A stretch of 44,176 nt of DNA. Origin: an uncultured Myxococcales bacterium. GTDB taxonomy: Bacteria > Myxococcota_A > UBA9042 > DTJE01. The stretch spans positions 1-44,176 of the forward strand of contig CAIOFV010000066.1 in assembly GCA_903857665.1 (NCBI GenBank). Reading direction: 5' to 3'. This document shows positions 23,903 through 32,389 of the stretch, in pieces (within the stretch, counting starts at the first letter, position 1; each line of letters opens with the position of its first letter). The notes beneath the pieces are model-generated. The model was given only the letters and a program-made list of their open reading frames with translations. It searched no databases and was not told where the DNA came from. The position numbers were made by a program, and so were the translations under genes.

Positions 23903-26278
23903 CTATTTCAAGGCGTCGAACCGAACCTGGCCGGCGATGATGGGCACGACGGCCTTGCCGACCTGGACGGGGGCCGTCCTGCCCGATTCCTCGCCCCCTC
24001 CCCGCATGCCTTCCTGACGCAGGAACCACCATTCGGCCTGGAGCGTGGTCGGGGTCGTGCCGCCGCTGAGGTCCAGGATGACGTGGTCGGTTGCGGAGGC
24101 GCCAGGCTCCAGGCGCCGTTCGCGAAGGACCGAGGCGGCGTTCCAGAATCGCCGGTCGGTGATCGCGACCCCGTGGATGTCCGCCGAGCGGCTGCCGAGG
24201 TTCGAATCCGTGTCGATCGGGCGGCCGCGGGAATCCAGGCCCCCGTAGGAACCGACCACGTTGTTGCCGGCATCGAGCACGGTGACCACCAGGTAGGCCC
24301 GCAGCCCCCCTCCCGGCGGGAACACGTGCCCGACGCACTCGTTGGACGTCACGACCGTGACCTGCAGCCGGTGGTCGCGGACCACGATGTCGGACAGCGC
24401 GACCTTCAGCAGCCCGCGGGAGGACGTCTTGCCGTTGACGCCGGTAAAGGGGTCGTCGGGGCCTCGTTCGAGGGGCAGGTCCGATCCCTCGCCCGCGAGG
24501 GGCAGATCCCCGAGGCACGGAGGGAGGTCCCTCTTCAGTTGCAACCGCAACGTGATATCGCCGAGGCCCGCCAGGAACCCGCGCGAGATCTCCCGCACCG
24601 CGTCGTCCGTGGGATCGCCGTGCGGCAGCGAGGACCCCGACCCGAGGTAGTTGTGATCGACCGTGTTGTAGCCCACTTCATGCGTCTTGTACCGGGGCTG
24701 GTGACACGTGGAGCAGGTGAGCCCCTGGCGTGCGTATGGTGAATCCACAAACGATAGGTAGTGATCGGCAACCGTCCGCTCGTGCCCCGTGACCGCCAGG
24801 ATCGGTGGCAGCCGCACCACGTGGCAGGCCCCGCAGATCGCGTTCCAGTCGTCCTTCGGGACCCGCATGTTGCTGCGGTGAAGGCCGACGGCAGCCTGGA
24901 TCAGCCGCCGGTGCAGGGGCTGCGTTTCGTCGCGGTCCTCGCCGAGGTAGCGCTGCCGATCCAGCGCGAAGGGGCGAAGGGTCAGCGACGCGTTCCCGAT
25001 CCGATCGGGATCCTTGTCCGGCACAGCCCGGTGGCAGACGACGCATCCGACGCCGACCGTGAAGGCCGGTTCGTCGGTAGTCAGCGGGTCGATGTCGGTG
25101 TCCGCCCCGGTCGCGGGGAATGCGATGACGCCCAGCGGCGCGTGGCACGCCAGGCAATAGTCCGCGGCCTCCCGCCCCTGCTCGCGGATGAAGACGGCGA
25201 GTTCCGCCTTGAACGCCGGGTTCTCCATGGCGCGTCCGTGCGCCGAGCGGTCGTGCTGGGCAGCCGGTTCGGCGTGGCAGCGTTCGGTGGCGCAGGTCCT
25301 GCCGTTCGAAACGAACCAGGTGGCTGCGTCCGGTCCCGGGAATCCACGCAGGTGGGCGTATTTCGACACCACAACCGGTTCCGATGCCGGGGCGGGTTCC
25401 GGGGCCTCGAAGGGCGTGTAGTGCAGGTTGTGTGCGATTTCGACCCCGAAGAACAGCGGCAGCCACAGTGCGACGAGCCTCCAATCGAACATCCGGAGCC
25501 TCTGGCCGCGATCCGTTCGCGCCTTCCCGACGGCCCGGACATGGAGGGCGACGGAAGCGACCCACAGCAGCGCGGCGAGCCGATGGAAGTAGTCGAAGGG
25601 CGAATAGTCGTCCTTCCACCATTCGAAGTAGTTCCCGGAGTTCGCGCCTCCCATCATCGGCACCGCGAAAACGAGCATCAGGCCGGTGGCGTATACGGCG
25701 AGCCTGCCCGCCAGGCGGTCGCCCCCCCGGGGCCATCGTCGAAGGGCGTTGCGGAATCCGGCGACGACCTGGAACACGGTGTACCCGGCCAGCACGATGA
25801 TGAACTGCCGGATGAGCCCGTCGCGTGTCGTCAGTGACGCGTCCAGCGCGACCGCGACACCCGCGGCGACATCCAGGGCCCGCTTCCAGGGCGCCCGGTG
25901 CCTCCTGCGCGCCTCGAACCATCCGACGATGGCCAGCGCCGCGAACGGGACCGCGATCGGGCTGGCTTCGTACGACCTCGAGAGGAGAAAATAGGACGCG
26001 ATGATGAACAACACGCCGGAGGTGGACGCGTACAGAGCGCCGAACGACTCGCGCAACGAGCCGCGGGCCAGGACGATGTGGAGGGGCAGGTACAGCGCCA
26101 GGAACCCGATCAGCACCGGACCGACGTTCCCGTGGGCGAGCATCGCTGCCTGCACCGCCGGCGAGAACCCGCCGGCCAGCCACGTGAACAGGGAATTGGC
26201 CAGTCGCCAGGCCGCAAAAGCGAGGAACGTCGAAGAAAGGAACACCAGGACCCTGTCGCGCGGTCGCATCGTGTCCAT
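23903..26278 (-). CDS. Membrane-anchored five-haem cytochrome c
   Basis: 791 aa. Residues 8-285 contain about seven hydrophobic segments with several His residues, so it has a cytochrome-b-like or quinone-interacting membrane part. The periplasmic part holds four CXXCH sites, at Cys375 (CLACH), Cys412 (CVVCH), Cys482 (CGACH) and Cys522 (CSTCH), preceded by CATERCH at 329-335, a rarer CX4CH haem site. Residues 590-790 form a beta-rich domain (TSNECVGHVFPPGGGLRAYL) like those at the end of multihaem cytochromes of the c554/hydroxylamine-oxidoreductase-related group. The layout suggests quinol oxidation passing electrons to periplasmic haems. Electron donor and acceptor are unknown. ATG 26278 follows a weak GGGGA; ATG at codon 4 is an alternative. 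Confidence 0.85.
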   Translation of the reverse strand: MDTMRPRDRVLVFLSSTFLAFAAWRLANSLFTWLAGGFSPAVQAAMLAHGNVGPVLIGFLALYLPLHIVLARGSLRESFGALYASTSGVLFIIASYFLLSRSYEASPIAVPFAALAIVGWFEARRRHRAPWKRALDVAAGVAVALDASLTTRDGLIRQFIIVLAGYTVFQVVAGFRNALRRWPRGGDRLAGRLAVYATGLMLVFAVPMMGGANSGNYFEWWKDDYSPFDYFHRLAALLWVASVALHVRAVGKARTDRGQRLRMFDWRLVALWLPLFFGVEIAHNLHYTPFEAPEPAPASEPVVVSKYAHLRGFPGPDAATWFVSNGRTCATERCHAEPAAQHDRSAHGRAMENPAFKAELAVFIREQGREAADYCLACHAPLGVIAFPATGADTDIDPLTTDEPAFTVGVGCVVCHRAVPDKDPDRIGNASLTLRPFALDRQRYLGEDRDETQPLHRRLIQAAVGLHRSNMRVPKDDWNAICGACHVVRLPPILAVTGHERTVADHYLSFVDSPYARQGLTCSTCHQPRYKTHEVGYNTVDHNYLGSGSSLPHGDPTDDAVREISRGFLAGLGDITLRLQLKRDLPPCLGDLPLAGEGSDLPLERGPDDPFTGVNGKTSSRGLLKVALSDIVVRDHRLQVTVVTSNECVGHVFPPGGGLRAYLVVTVLDAGNNVVGSYGGLDSRGRPIDTDSNLGSRSADIHGVAITDRRFWNAASVLRERRLEPGASATDHVILDLSGGTTPTTLQAEWWFLRQEGMRGGGEESGRTAPVQVGKAVVPIIAGQVRFDALK

Positions 26279-26496
26279 TCCCCGGGATGGTGTCGGGTGC
26301 AGGGCCCGAACCCAGCGCGGAGTATCCGGGACCGGGTGCGAAGGGTCAAGGCCCGGGAGCCAGTCGGCCCGCCAGGATCAAGGATTTCCATGATTCCGGA
26401 GGTTTCCGCCCTCGACATCGTCGCTGCAGCCGGGTCGTCCTGGGACGTCCAAACCCCCGCGCTTGAACCATCGGAACAACGACTTCCGAGCCATCG

Positions 26497-26525
26497 CTGG
26501 CAGAGGGCCCTTTAATCCTTACTAT
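26497..26525 (+). promoter_or_regulatory. Predicted sigma-70-like promoter of the Met-rich protein gene
   Basis: CTGGCA (26497-26502), 17 bp, then TACTAT (26520-26525), in an unusually A+T-rich patch. Expected initiation is near 26532, leaving a leader of about 20 nt that contains AGGAGG (26543-26548) ahead of ATG 26553. Four of six bases match consensus in the -35 box. Confidence 0.45.
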
Positions 26526-26552
26526 TTTGGTCCGTTTTCAACAGGAGGCTTC

Positions 26553-26744
26553 ATGTCCATCCGTAGCCTGGTTCCCGTTGCTTTCGTGATCCTCGGGGTG
26601 TCCGGCCTTGCGGCCGAGTGCAACAGCGCCGGCGCCCCGGCGGGCATCCTCCCGGACGGGACGATGATGCAGGACACCTCGTCCATGATGGACAATCCGG
26701 GGATGATGGGCGACACCACCGAGAAGGGCAGTGGAATGATGTAG
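26553..26744 (+). CDS. Small secreted Met-rich protein
   Basis: 63 aa. A hydrophobic signal (SLVPVAFVILGVSGLAAEC) is followed by a short tail containing four Met-Met pairs (TMMQD, SMMDN, GMMGD, GMM) among Asp, Gly and Thr. A perfect AGGAGG lies 4 bp before ATG 26553; an upstream in-frame ATG at 26463 has no ribosome site and would bury the signal. Cys23 follows Glu, so a lipobox is doubtful and signal peptidase I is more likely. Met-rich motifs bind Cu(I) or Ag(I) in periplasmic metal proteins, so a metal-buffering role is possible, but no copper genes are adjacent. It is convergent with the lipoprotein gene that ends at 26762. Confidence 0.65.
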   Translation: MSIRSLVPVAFVILGVSGLAAECNSAGAPAGILPDGTMMQDTSSMMDNPGMMGDTTEKGSGMM

Positions 26745-26761
26745 TCGATAGGCTGGCGCCG

Positions 26762-28675
26762 TCACAGGCGCATGCACTCGAAGTCGCCGGTGATCGGGAC
26801 CTGGGAGGCGCCGCCCTGCACGTACCCCGCGGTCTGGCCCTTCGTGATCTTCTCCACCATGTTGTCGCAGTTGCTGTCCACCAGTCGGGCGCTCCCGCTG
26901 ACGTACATCGGGGTGTCGATCGACAACCGGTCGATCCAGCCGACCGCGCCGGCGATGACGCTGTCCACGGCCTGGTTGCAGATGCCCTCGATGTCCGCCT
27001 GGGTGCCGCCGAAGGTCGTGGCGACCTGGGCCAGGATGCCCTGCGAGAGGGCCGTGCAGTCCAGCCACAGGTGCGCGACCTCCGTGAGGCTGTGGGCCTT
27101 GCCGCCAGTGAGTCGCTTGATGACGACCTCGTTCAGCACGTACTGGACCATCCGGCCGTAGTTCAGCCCGATGGCGTGCTGGTCGATGATCAGTTTGTCG
27201 TAGTCCGCCATGAGCGCCGTGAACTTGCCGTCCTGCAGAATCTTCGGGAACACGAGTATGTCCAGCGCCTCCAGGTCCAGCACAATCCGGCTGCACTGCA
27301 GGTAGTCCGGCGACGCCGGGGCGCAGCCGTACCCCCAGTACAGCACCAGGGTCTTCCAGGACTGATCGCCCTGCATGCTGAAGTTGTTGTTCAGCTTGGA
27401 CAGCCGCAGGCTCGACGTCAGTTCGGCCTGCGTGATCGTCTGGATCATCGCGTTGCCGAACCTCATGAAGTCCTGGACGTACGGCGGCGAACTGTTCAGC
27501 ACCCAGTCGGTCACGACCTTGGCCACGGCGTCCTTGAACAGGCCGAAGGTGTTTTCCGCGATGAGGGTGCCGACCCAGGGGCTGGCGAGGGACTGCAGGG
27601 TTTCGATCAGCGTGAGGCCAGGATTCGCGAAGAACTGGATCGTTTCGGCCAGAACACAGCAGATCCTCTGGCCCAGGTCGCCGGTGTCCGTGGTACAGGA
27701 CACGACCGTCGTGTCCCCGCCTGTGCACTGCTTGACCACGTTGGTGAAGTCGAAATGGTCGATGCAGTCGTACGGGCCGGTGGGGTTCAGGAGCAGATCA
27801 TACATCTTGACCGTCTGGTTGGCGCACGCGCCCGGCTTGACGAACATGCCCTCGTTGCAGCCGCTGGTCACCACGCATGGCGACCCGGCCCGGTGCCCCA
27901 CCCCGTACAACGTGTAGTAGGAACCCGCCGGCAGGCAGTCGAAGCCGGCGGTCCCGGACAGGTTCCCGATGGTGCGATCCGCGATGACCGAGTCCACCGG
28001 GGCCGGCGTCCCGCTCTGCAGTTGATCGCACCCGTAGGTTTCGGGCAGCACGTAGAGGTCGAAGTCGACCAGGGAGCTTGCCGGAAAGACGCCGTCGTAG
28101 GCCAGCGCCACGTTCGCGCAGCCGCAGACCAGGCACGGCACGCTCACGTCCAGGGACGTGGACCCGCAGTTCCCGCTCGCCGGGCTCAGTTCCAGCGTGT
28201 ACGTGATGCCGCAGATCGCCAACGTGCGGAAGCCGTCACTGACGAAACCGTCCGAGTCCGTCTGAACGTCGGCGGATTCGAACGTCCCGTCGAACTGGTC
28301 GACGGTGTTGCCGTCCGCATCGACGACACGCGTGATCGCGAAGTGGATGGTCAAGCCGGCCGCTGGCTTGCCCTTCGTTGTATCCAGGACCTTCGCCCGG
28401 ACCGTGAAGGTTTCGCCGGGGAGGGTGGAAATCGGCACCGACGTGTCGTGCAGAGGCAGGATTTCGGTGGCGCACCCCACCGGCTTTCCGTCCGGCTCGG
28501 CGTCCAACCCGTCCTTCGGAAGGCCCCCGGGATCGTCTGGCGGCGCGTCCGCAGAGTCGCCCTCCGCGACCGCATCGGGACCCGGGTCCGTCGCCCCAGG
28601 TCCGGCGGGCGAACTTGCGCACGCCGCGAAACCGAGGAGCAGCAGTCCGACCAGCACCCGTGTGTTCACCTTCAT
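26762..28675 (-). CDS. Large lipoprotein with Ig-like domain, paralogue of the divergent gene at 29093
   Basis: 637 aa. ATG 28675 follows GAGGAGGGG and overlaps the stop of the upstream small lipoprotein (ATGA), so the two are translationally coupled. The lipobox is LLGFAAC (Cys19), followed by an Asp/Pro-rich linker. Residues about 65-170 read as a bacterial Ig-like domain (LPGETFTVRAKVLDTTKG). A Cys-rich middle (CLVCGCANVALAYDG) and a long alpha-helical C-terminal domain follow. The latter includes AIGLNYGRMVQYVLNE, which aligns with PVGLQYGHLLDFVVER in the divergent gene. No family name is recognised. A surface-exposed outer-membrane lipoprotein is the reasonable reading. Confidence 0.8.
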   Translation of the reverse strand: MKVNTRVLVGLLLLGFAACASSPAGPGATDPGPDAVAEGDSADAPPDDPGGLPKDGLDAEPDGKPVGCATEILPLHDTSVPISTLPGETFTVRAKVLDTTKGKPAAGLTIHFAITRVVDADGNTVDQFDGTFESADVQTDSDGFVSDGFRTLAICGITYTLELSPASGNCGSTSLDVSVPCLVCGCANVALAYDGVFPASSLVDFDLYVLPETYGCDQLQSGTPAPVDSVIADRTIGNLSGTAGFDCLPAGSYYTLYGVGHRAGSPCVVTSGCNEGMFVKPGACANQTVKMYDLLLNPTGPYDCIDHFDFTNVVKQCTGGDTTVVSCTTDTGDLGQRICCVLAETIQFFANPGLTLIETLQSLASPWVGTLIAENTFGLFKDAVAKVVTDWVLNSSPPYVQDFMRFGNAMIQTITQAELTSSLRLSKLNNNFSMQGDQSWKTLVLYWGYGCAPASPDYLQCSRIVLDLEALDILVFPKILQDGKFTALMADYDKLIIDQHAIGLNYGRMVQYVLNEVVIKRLTGGKAHSLTEVAHLWLDCTALSQGILAQVATTFGGTQADIEGICNQAVDSVIAGAVGWIDRLSIDTPMYVSGSARLVDSNCDNMVEKITKGQTAGYVQGGASQVPITGDFECMRL

Positions 28676-28902
28676 GGGCACCCCTCCTCGCACACTCCGT
28701 CCGCGTCGGCCGCCGCTTCGTCGTTCGCTGCGTCGCCCGTCGCGGGCACGTCGAACGGTCCGAGGTCCCCGGACCCCGGATCCCCAGGCAGGCCGTCCCC
28801 GTCGGGCACGAGGTCCGCGCCCGCATCCACCGGCGCCTTCGAGGGCAGGCAGGCCCCCAGCATCAGCACTGCGGCCAGGCAGGCCCGACAGAATGATCGC
28901 AT
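28672..28902 (-). CDS. Small acidic lipoprotein
   Basis: 76 aa. The signal peptide ends in VLMLGAC (Cys18), and the rest is an Asp/Ala/Pro-rich low-complexity tail ending in CEEGCP. It matches the linker region of the larger lipoproteins in the window, so it may be a truncated relative reduced to anchor plus linker. Its TGA overlaps the ATG of the next gene by four bases, which suggests co-translation. The 190 bp up to the divergent gene at 29093 should hold promoters for both directions. Confidence 0.65.
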   Translation of the reverse strand: MRSFCRACLAAVLMLGACLPSKAPVDAGADLVPDGDGLPGDPGSGDLGPFDVPATGDAANDEAAADADGVCEEGCP

Positions 28903-29092
28903 CACGCCTCCGGTTTGACCGGCGGTACCCCCCGAGGTCCACACCCATGCCCGGACCGCAGTATGCGGTATCGCGGGGGGTGGGTTCAACCGGTCGGCAT
29001 CGTCGGAACGACACGCGGCACCCGATCGTCCTGTCGCGTTCGTGCACGGGGTGCTACGCTCGTTTCGAACGCATCGGGAAGGGACCATGGCC

Positions 29093-31102
29093 ATGAAGAT
29101 GCGGTTGAGGCTCCCTCTGGGCGTGGCGGCGTGCCTCCTGTGGGCCCTGGCGTGTTCAGGCTGTTCAAGCGAACGACTGCTGGATGTGGCGTCCGGGGAT
29201 TCGGACCTGCCCGGGGATGTCCCGGAGGCCGAGGCGCCCGGCGACACCGTGGTCGATGGGTTCGATTCTGCGTGCCCGCCGAACCTCGGGTACGTGGACC
29301 CGATGGACGACCCCAACGACGGGTACCACATCGAACTCCCCTTCAACACGCCCCTGCAAATGCGGGCGAAGGTCACGTCCTGCACCGCCGCGGTCGTCGG
29401 CCTGGAGATGACGTTCCAGAAGGTGGAGGATGCCGACAACCTCTGCGCGCTGGACCACGGGTCCGCGCTCACGGACGAAAACGGCATCGCCTCCGTCGTC
29501 GTCGAAAGTCCCCAGGAATCGATGACCGGTGGATGCAGATTCCAGGCGTGCATTTCGGGCACTGGCATCTGCATCCCGTTCAACGTCCTGGTCAACGGGA
29601 AAGTGAAGATCCCCCTGACGGTCGCCTTCGCGGACTACGTCGGGGCCTACCCCCTGCTCAGCCAGGGCAAGATCAAGCTGTTCAAGAAATCCGCCGCCAC
29701 CCCGTACCAGTGCGCCAGCCTCAAGGCGGATGCCCTGCCCAGCGCGACGATGGGAATGGGTCCGCTCGACATCCACACGGCCGCCAAGTTCGATACGCTG
29801 CCGTACCTCGATACCGACCTGACGCAGACCTACACGATCTTCTGCACCGCGACTGAAACGAGCGCCCCGGACGTGCCGAAGGCCTACGGTTGCGTGGACG
29901 ACGTTGTGGTCTATTGGGGCGGCAAGCGGTTCGTCGAGTGCCCGCTGAACGACATCCCCACGCGGATCGTCGGCTCGTACGACATCACCACCACGCTGGA
30001 CATGGTGTCGGGCCTGCCGCCGCAGGTGGCGCTGGTGGTCAACTACATCATCGACTTCCTGGACAGCCCGACCGGCGCGATCCTGAAATTGATGTGCGAC
30101 CTGCAACTGTGGGGGACCATCGACAGCGCACTGCAGCAGTTGTGCGCGGCGACCTTCATCGACGTCAACAACCCGCAGATCGACCACCTGACGCCGCTCG
30201 GCCTGATCTTGCGCGGCATCCTGGACGCCAACGTGAAGGCCCTGCTGGAAAGCCAGTGCCCGGACAAGGCCAACCCCACCACCTGTACCGACGTCATTTT
30301 CTGGGAAGTCAGCCCCTCTGACTCCCTCCGGAAACTGAAGTTGCTGTCCACGATGACCTGCACGCACGAACCCGACCCGGACGGCCTGATCGCGCTGGGC
30401 GGCTGCACCGAGAAGTGGCACTCGGTGGTCTTCCATTGGACGTTCTTCAAGAACTGCGACCCCAGCGACCCCACGTGCGGCGATGTCCAACTGTCGCTGG
30501 CGTCGATGCCCGGATTGACCGGCACCATCACGACCGCCATCGAGGCCCGCCTGGCGGCGGCGAACACCGGGCTGGCCATCACACGGCACCCGGTGGGCCT
30601 GCAGTACGGCCACCTGCTGGACTTCGTGGTGGAGAGACTCCTGCTGACGCAAGTGTACGGCGACGGCGCGGACGGCACCCCCCCGGTGGATTCGTTCGAG
30701 ACCCTGCTGGAAGCCGTGATGGCCGGGAAGGCATGCCTGGCCGCCCAGACCTGCTGCCACGACTTCGCGGCCAACCTCGTCGCGCAGTCCGGCGGCGCCG
30801 TCGATGCGACCCTCGCCGAGGCGGCATGCAACCAACTGATCACGGCGGGCGGGGCCTACATCCGCGGCTTCCTGACCGGCCTGGACACCACGACCAGCAA
30901 CTTCGAGCTGGGCACGCCGGTGGCCGACGGGACGAAGTACCTGGCCGACCAGCCGTGCGCCATCCTCGACAAGAACCAGGACATGAAGTTCGACGCGCTG
31001 GGCGGGCAACCCGCCGACCAGCAGTGCGTGTGGGACGTCACGCTGACGCTGGGCGGCTTCGACTACCACCCCGACGCGACCTTCTACGGCAGTCGGCAAT
31101 GA
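29093..31102 (+). CDS. Large lipoprotein, divergent paralogue of 26762-28675
   Basis: 669 aa from ATG 29093, which has GGGAAGGGA at good spacing; ATG 29087 is possible but too close to it. The signal is LLWALACSGC, lipidated on Cys21 or Cys24, followed by an acidic linker. Residues about 75-150 form an Ig-like segment (TPLQMRAKVTSCTAAVVGLE). A beta-rich middle and a helical C-terminal domain with PVGLQYGHLLDFVVER and LAEAACNQLITAGGAYIRGF follow. Domain order and several motifs match the gene transcribed in the opposite direction, so the pair arose by inverted duplication. Function is unknown; it is probably on the outer-membrane surface. Confidence 0.8.
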   Translation: MKMRLRLPLGVAACLLWALACSGCSSERLLDVASGDSDLPGDVPEAEAPGDTVVDGFDSACPPNLGYVDPMDDPNDGYHIELPFNTPLQMRAKVTSCTAAVVGLEMTFQKVEDADNLCALDHGSALTDENGIASVVVESPQESMTGGCRFQACISGTGICIPFNVLVNGKVKIPLTVAFADYVGAYPLLSQGKIKLFKKSAATPYQCASLKADALPSATMGMGPLDIHTAAKFDTLPYLDTDLTQTYTIFCTATETSAPDVPKAYGCVDDVVVYWGGKRFVECPLNDIPTRIVGSYDITTTLDMVSGLPPQVALVVNYIIDFLDSPTGAILKLMCDLQLWGTIDSALQQLCAATFIDVNNPQIDHLTPLGLILRGILDANVKALLESQCPDKANPTTCTDVIFWEVSPSDSLRKLKLLSTMTCTHEPDPDGLIALGGCTEKWHSVVFHWTFFKNCDPSDPTCGDVQLSLASMPGLTGTITTAIEARLAAANTGLAITRHPVGLQYGHLLDFVVERLLLTQVYGDGADGTPPVDSFETLLEAVMAGKACLAAQTCCHDFAANLVAQSGGAVDATLAEAACNQLITAGGAYIRGFLTGLDTTTSNFELGTPVADGTKYLADQPCAILDKNQDMKFDALGGQPADQQCVWDVTLTLGGFDYHPDATFYGSRQ

Positions 31103-31277
31103 CGCCGGGGCTCATCCGCTCCCCGACGCCCGCATCCGGTTGAATCGCCCTCGTTCAATACGATTGTCCCGCGTCACGCCCCCGGGCCGTCCGCCACCCA
31201 AGTGCCCGCCCTGCCAGCACTCTCTGCGTGGCCCGGATGTTGCGGTGACCGGCAGCGGGCACGAAAGGAGAAGGACC

Positions 31278-31577
31278 ATGCCAGCATTCGGATCACCGTT
31301 CTCGGGATTGGCCAACGACCGGAAGCTCACGGACGAGGAACTGGTCAGGGCAATTCGCTTCATGGTGGCCGCGGAATACGAGGCCATCCAGATGTACATG
31401 CAGCTTGCCGAGTCCACCCACAACAAGCTCGCCATCGAGGTGTTGAAGGACATCGCCGACGAGGAGCGCGTGCACGCCGGCGAGTTCCTGCGATTGCTGC
31501 GGGAACTGGCCCCCGAGGAGGAGGGGTTCTACGCCCAGGGGGCAAGGGAGGTCGAGACGGAAATCGGGAAGCGATAG
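31278..31577 (+). CDS. Single-domain ferritin-like (half-ferritin) protein
   Basis: 99 aa. Two helices carry the iron ligands: the first AAEYEAIQMYMQLAE, the second IADEERVHAGEFLRLL with an E-X-X-H motif. The length and one-hairpin layout resemble encapsulated ferritins and the ferritin domain fused to archaeal encapsulins, which dimerise to build one di-iron centre. Such proteins oxidise Fe(II) for storage. No encapsulin shell gene is in the window, so the cargo idea is unproven and a rubrerythrin-like role in peroxide or iron handling is equally possible. GGAGAAGG precedes ATG 31278; an upstream in-frame start at 31140 lacks a ribosome site. Confidence 0.8.
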   Translation: MPAFGSPFSGLANDRKLTDEELVRAIRFMVAAEYEAIQMYMQLAESTHNKLAIEVLKDIADEERVHAGEFLRLLRELAPEEEGFYAQGAREVETEIGKR

Positions 31578-31615
31578 GGCGGGCACCCCGATAGGGCCGC
31601 CACGGGAGGCCGGAC

Positions 31616-31681
31616 ATGGGCACGATGACGACGAAGGACGGCGCGAAGATCCATTTCAAGGACTGGGGGACCCGGCGCTGA
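31616..31681 (+). pseudogene. N-terminal stump of an alpha/beta hydrolase (chloroperoxidase-like)
   Basis: A ribosome site (GGGAGG) and ATG start a 21-codon frame, MGTMTTKDGAKIHFKDWGTR, that ends at TGA 31679. This matches the usual first strand of non-haem chloroperoxidase-type hydrolases (TKDG-I-YKDWG), which continue for about 270 residues. The remainder is missing and the neighbouring membrane protein gene begins three bases later on the other strand. A deletion that left only the start of the gene is the simplest explanation. Confidence 0.6.
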
Positions 31682-31683
31682 AC

Positions 31684-32079
31684 CTACTCGAGAACACGCC
31701 CCCACGCGTAGCCGCGCACCCCCTTGGGCGCATGGGCGAAGACGCCGGACAGAACGATGACCGCGACGAAGAGGAGCGCCCTCCACTCGGGCAGGAAATG
31801 GGCCAGGCCCAGCAGGACCAACTTGAGGAGGATGGCCTGCCCCTTCACCTGCAGCAGCCAGTCGGCGCTCGTCCAGACGTACAGCAGGACGAGCAGCCCG
31901 CCGCTGGCCAGGGTGAGTTGCCCGAACGCCTGCCACTGCGCCTCGGGCAGGCCGAACAGGAAGCCGCCGCCCATGCCGGCCACGCCCACCAGGTGGGCAC
32001 AGCGCAGGCCGATATCGACGAGGCGCTTGCCGGGGAAGGAGCGTGGCGATGTCGGAAAAAGGCGACTCGACCGGTTCAT
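31684..32079 (-). CDS. Conserved four-helix membrane protein of unknown function
   Basis: 131 aa from ATG 32079, which has AGGAAGGA; a start at 32106 adds nine residues without a better site. Four hydrophobic segments are visible: CAHLVGVAGMGGGFLFGL, LTLASGGLLVLLYVW, AILLKLVLLGLAHFL and ALLFVAVIVLSGVFAHAPKG. A His in the first helix and one in the FAHAPKGVRGY end motif are typical of a small conserved family common in proteobacteria. No function is established that I can name. It ends two bases from the hydrolase stump. Confidence 0.75.
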   Translation of the reverse strand: MNRSSRLFPTSPRSFPGKRLVDIGLRCAHLVGVAGMGGGFLFGLPEAQWQAFGQLTLASGGLLVLLYVWTSADWLLQVKGQAILLKLVLLGLAHFLPEWRALLFVAVIVLSGVFAHAPKGVRGYAWGRVLE

Positions 32080-32227
32080 TCGTCCTTCCTCGCACCTCGC
32101 GTCCACGCCCTAAGGTAACGGATCCGGCTCCACAGGGCGGATCGGGAATTCTGTTGTCAGCAGACCAGGCCAGCCAAGCCGATGGACGCCGTGAACCACC
32201 ACAGGACCGTCGCGGCACCCCGGTCAG
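32080..32227. other. Intergenic stretch without a recognised feature
   Basis: Between the membrane protein start and the aminotransferase stump I see no gene, no strong promoter and no repeat. It should contain the promoter of the membrane protein on the minus strand. Confidence 0.4.
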
Positions 32228-32347
32228 GTGGTCCGCAACTTCATCCGGCTCCACTTCGCGAAGCGCGAGGACACCCTTCGCGCCGCGGGCGAACGCCTGC
32301 TGGGCCTTCGGGAGGCCGCTCGCGAGCATCGATCGACATCCGTGTAG
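32228..32347 (+). pseudogene. C-terminal stump of a PLP-dependent aminotransferase
   Basis: The frame VVRNFIRLHFAKREDTLRAA followed by GERLLGLREAAREH ends at TAG 32345. It closely matches the extreme C-terminus of class I/II aminotransferases, where an Arg binding the substrate carboxylate sits in N-X-IRL-FAKRE-TL. Only 39 codons remain and no PLP-Lys region lies upstream in any frame. It is the tail of a deleted gene, next to the MFS transporter. Confidence 0.55.
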
Positions 32348-32389
32348 AATCGTCCCAGTGCCGGGGGCGCGGGAAGCGGGGGCCTGAGC

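Noticed and set aside
31278..32389. A search for an encapsulin shell gene beside the half-ferritin
   Set aside because: No capsid-like frame is present; only a membrane protein and gene stumps follow.
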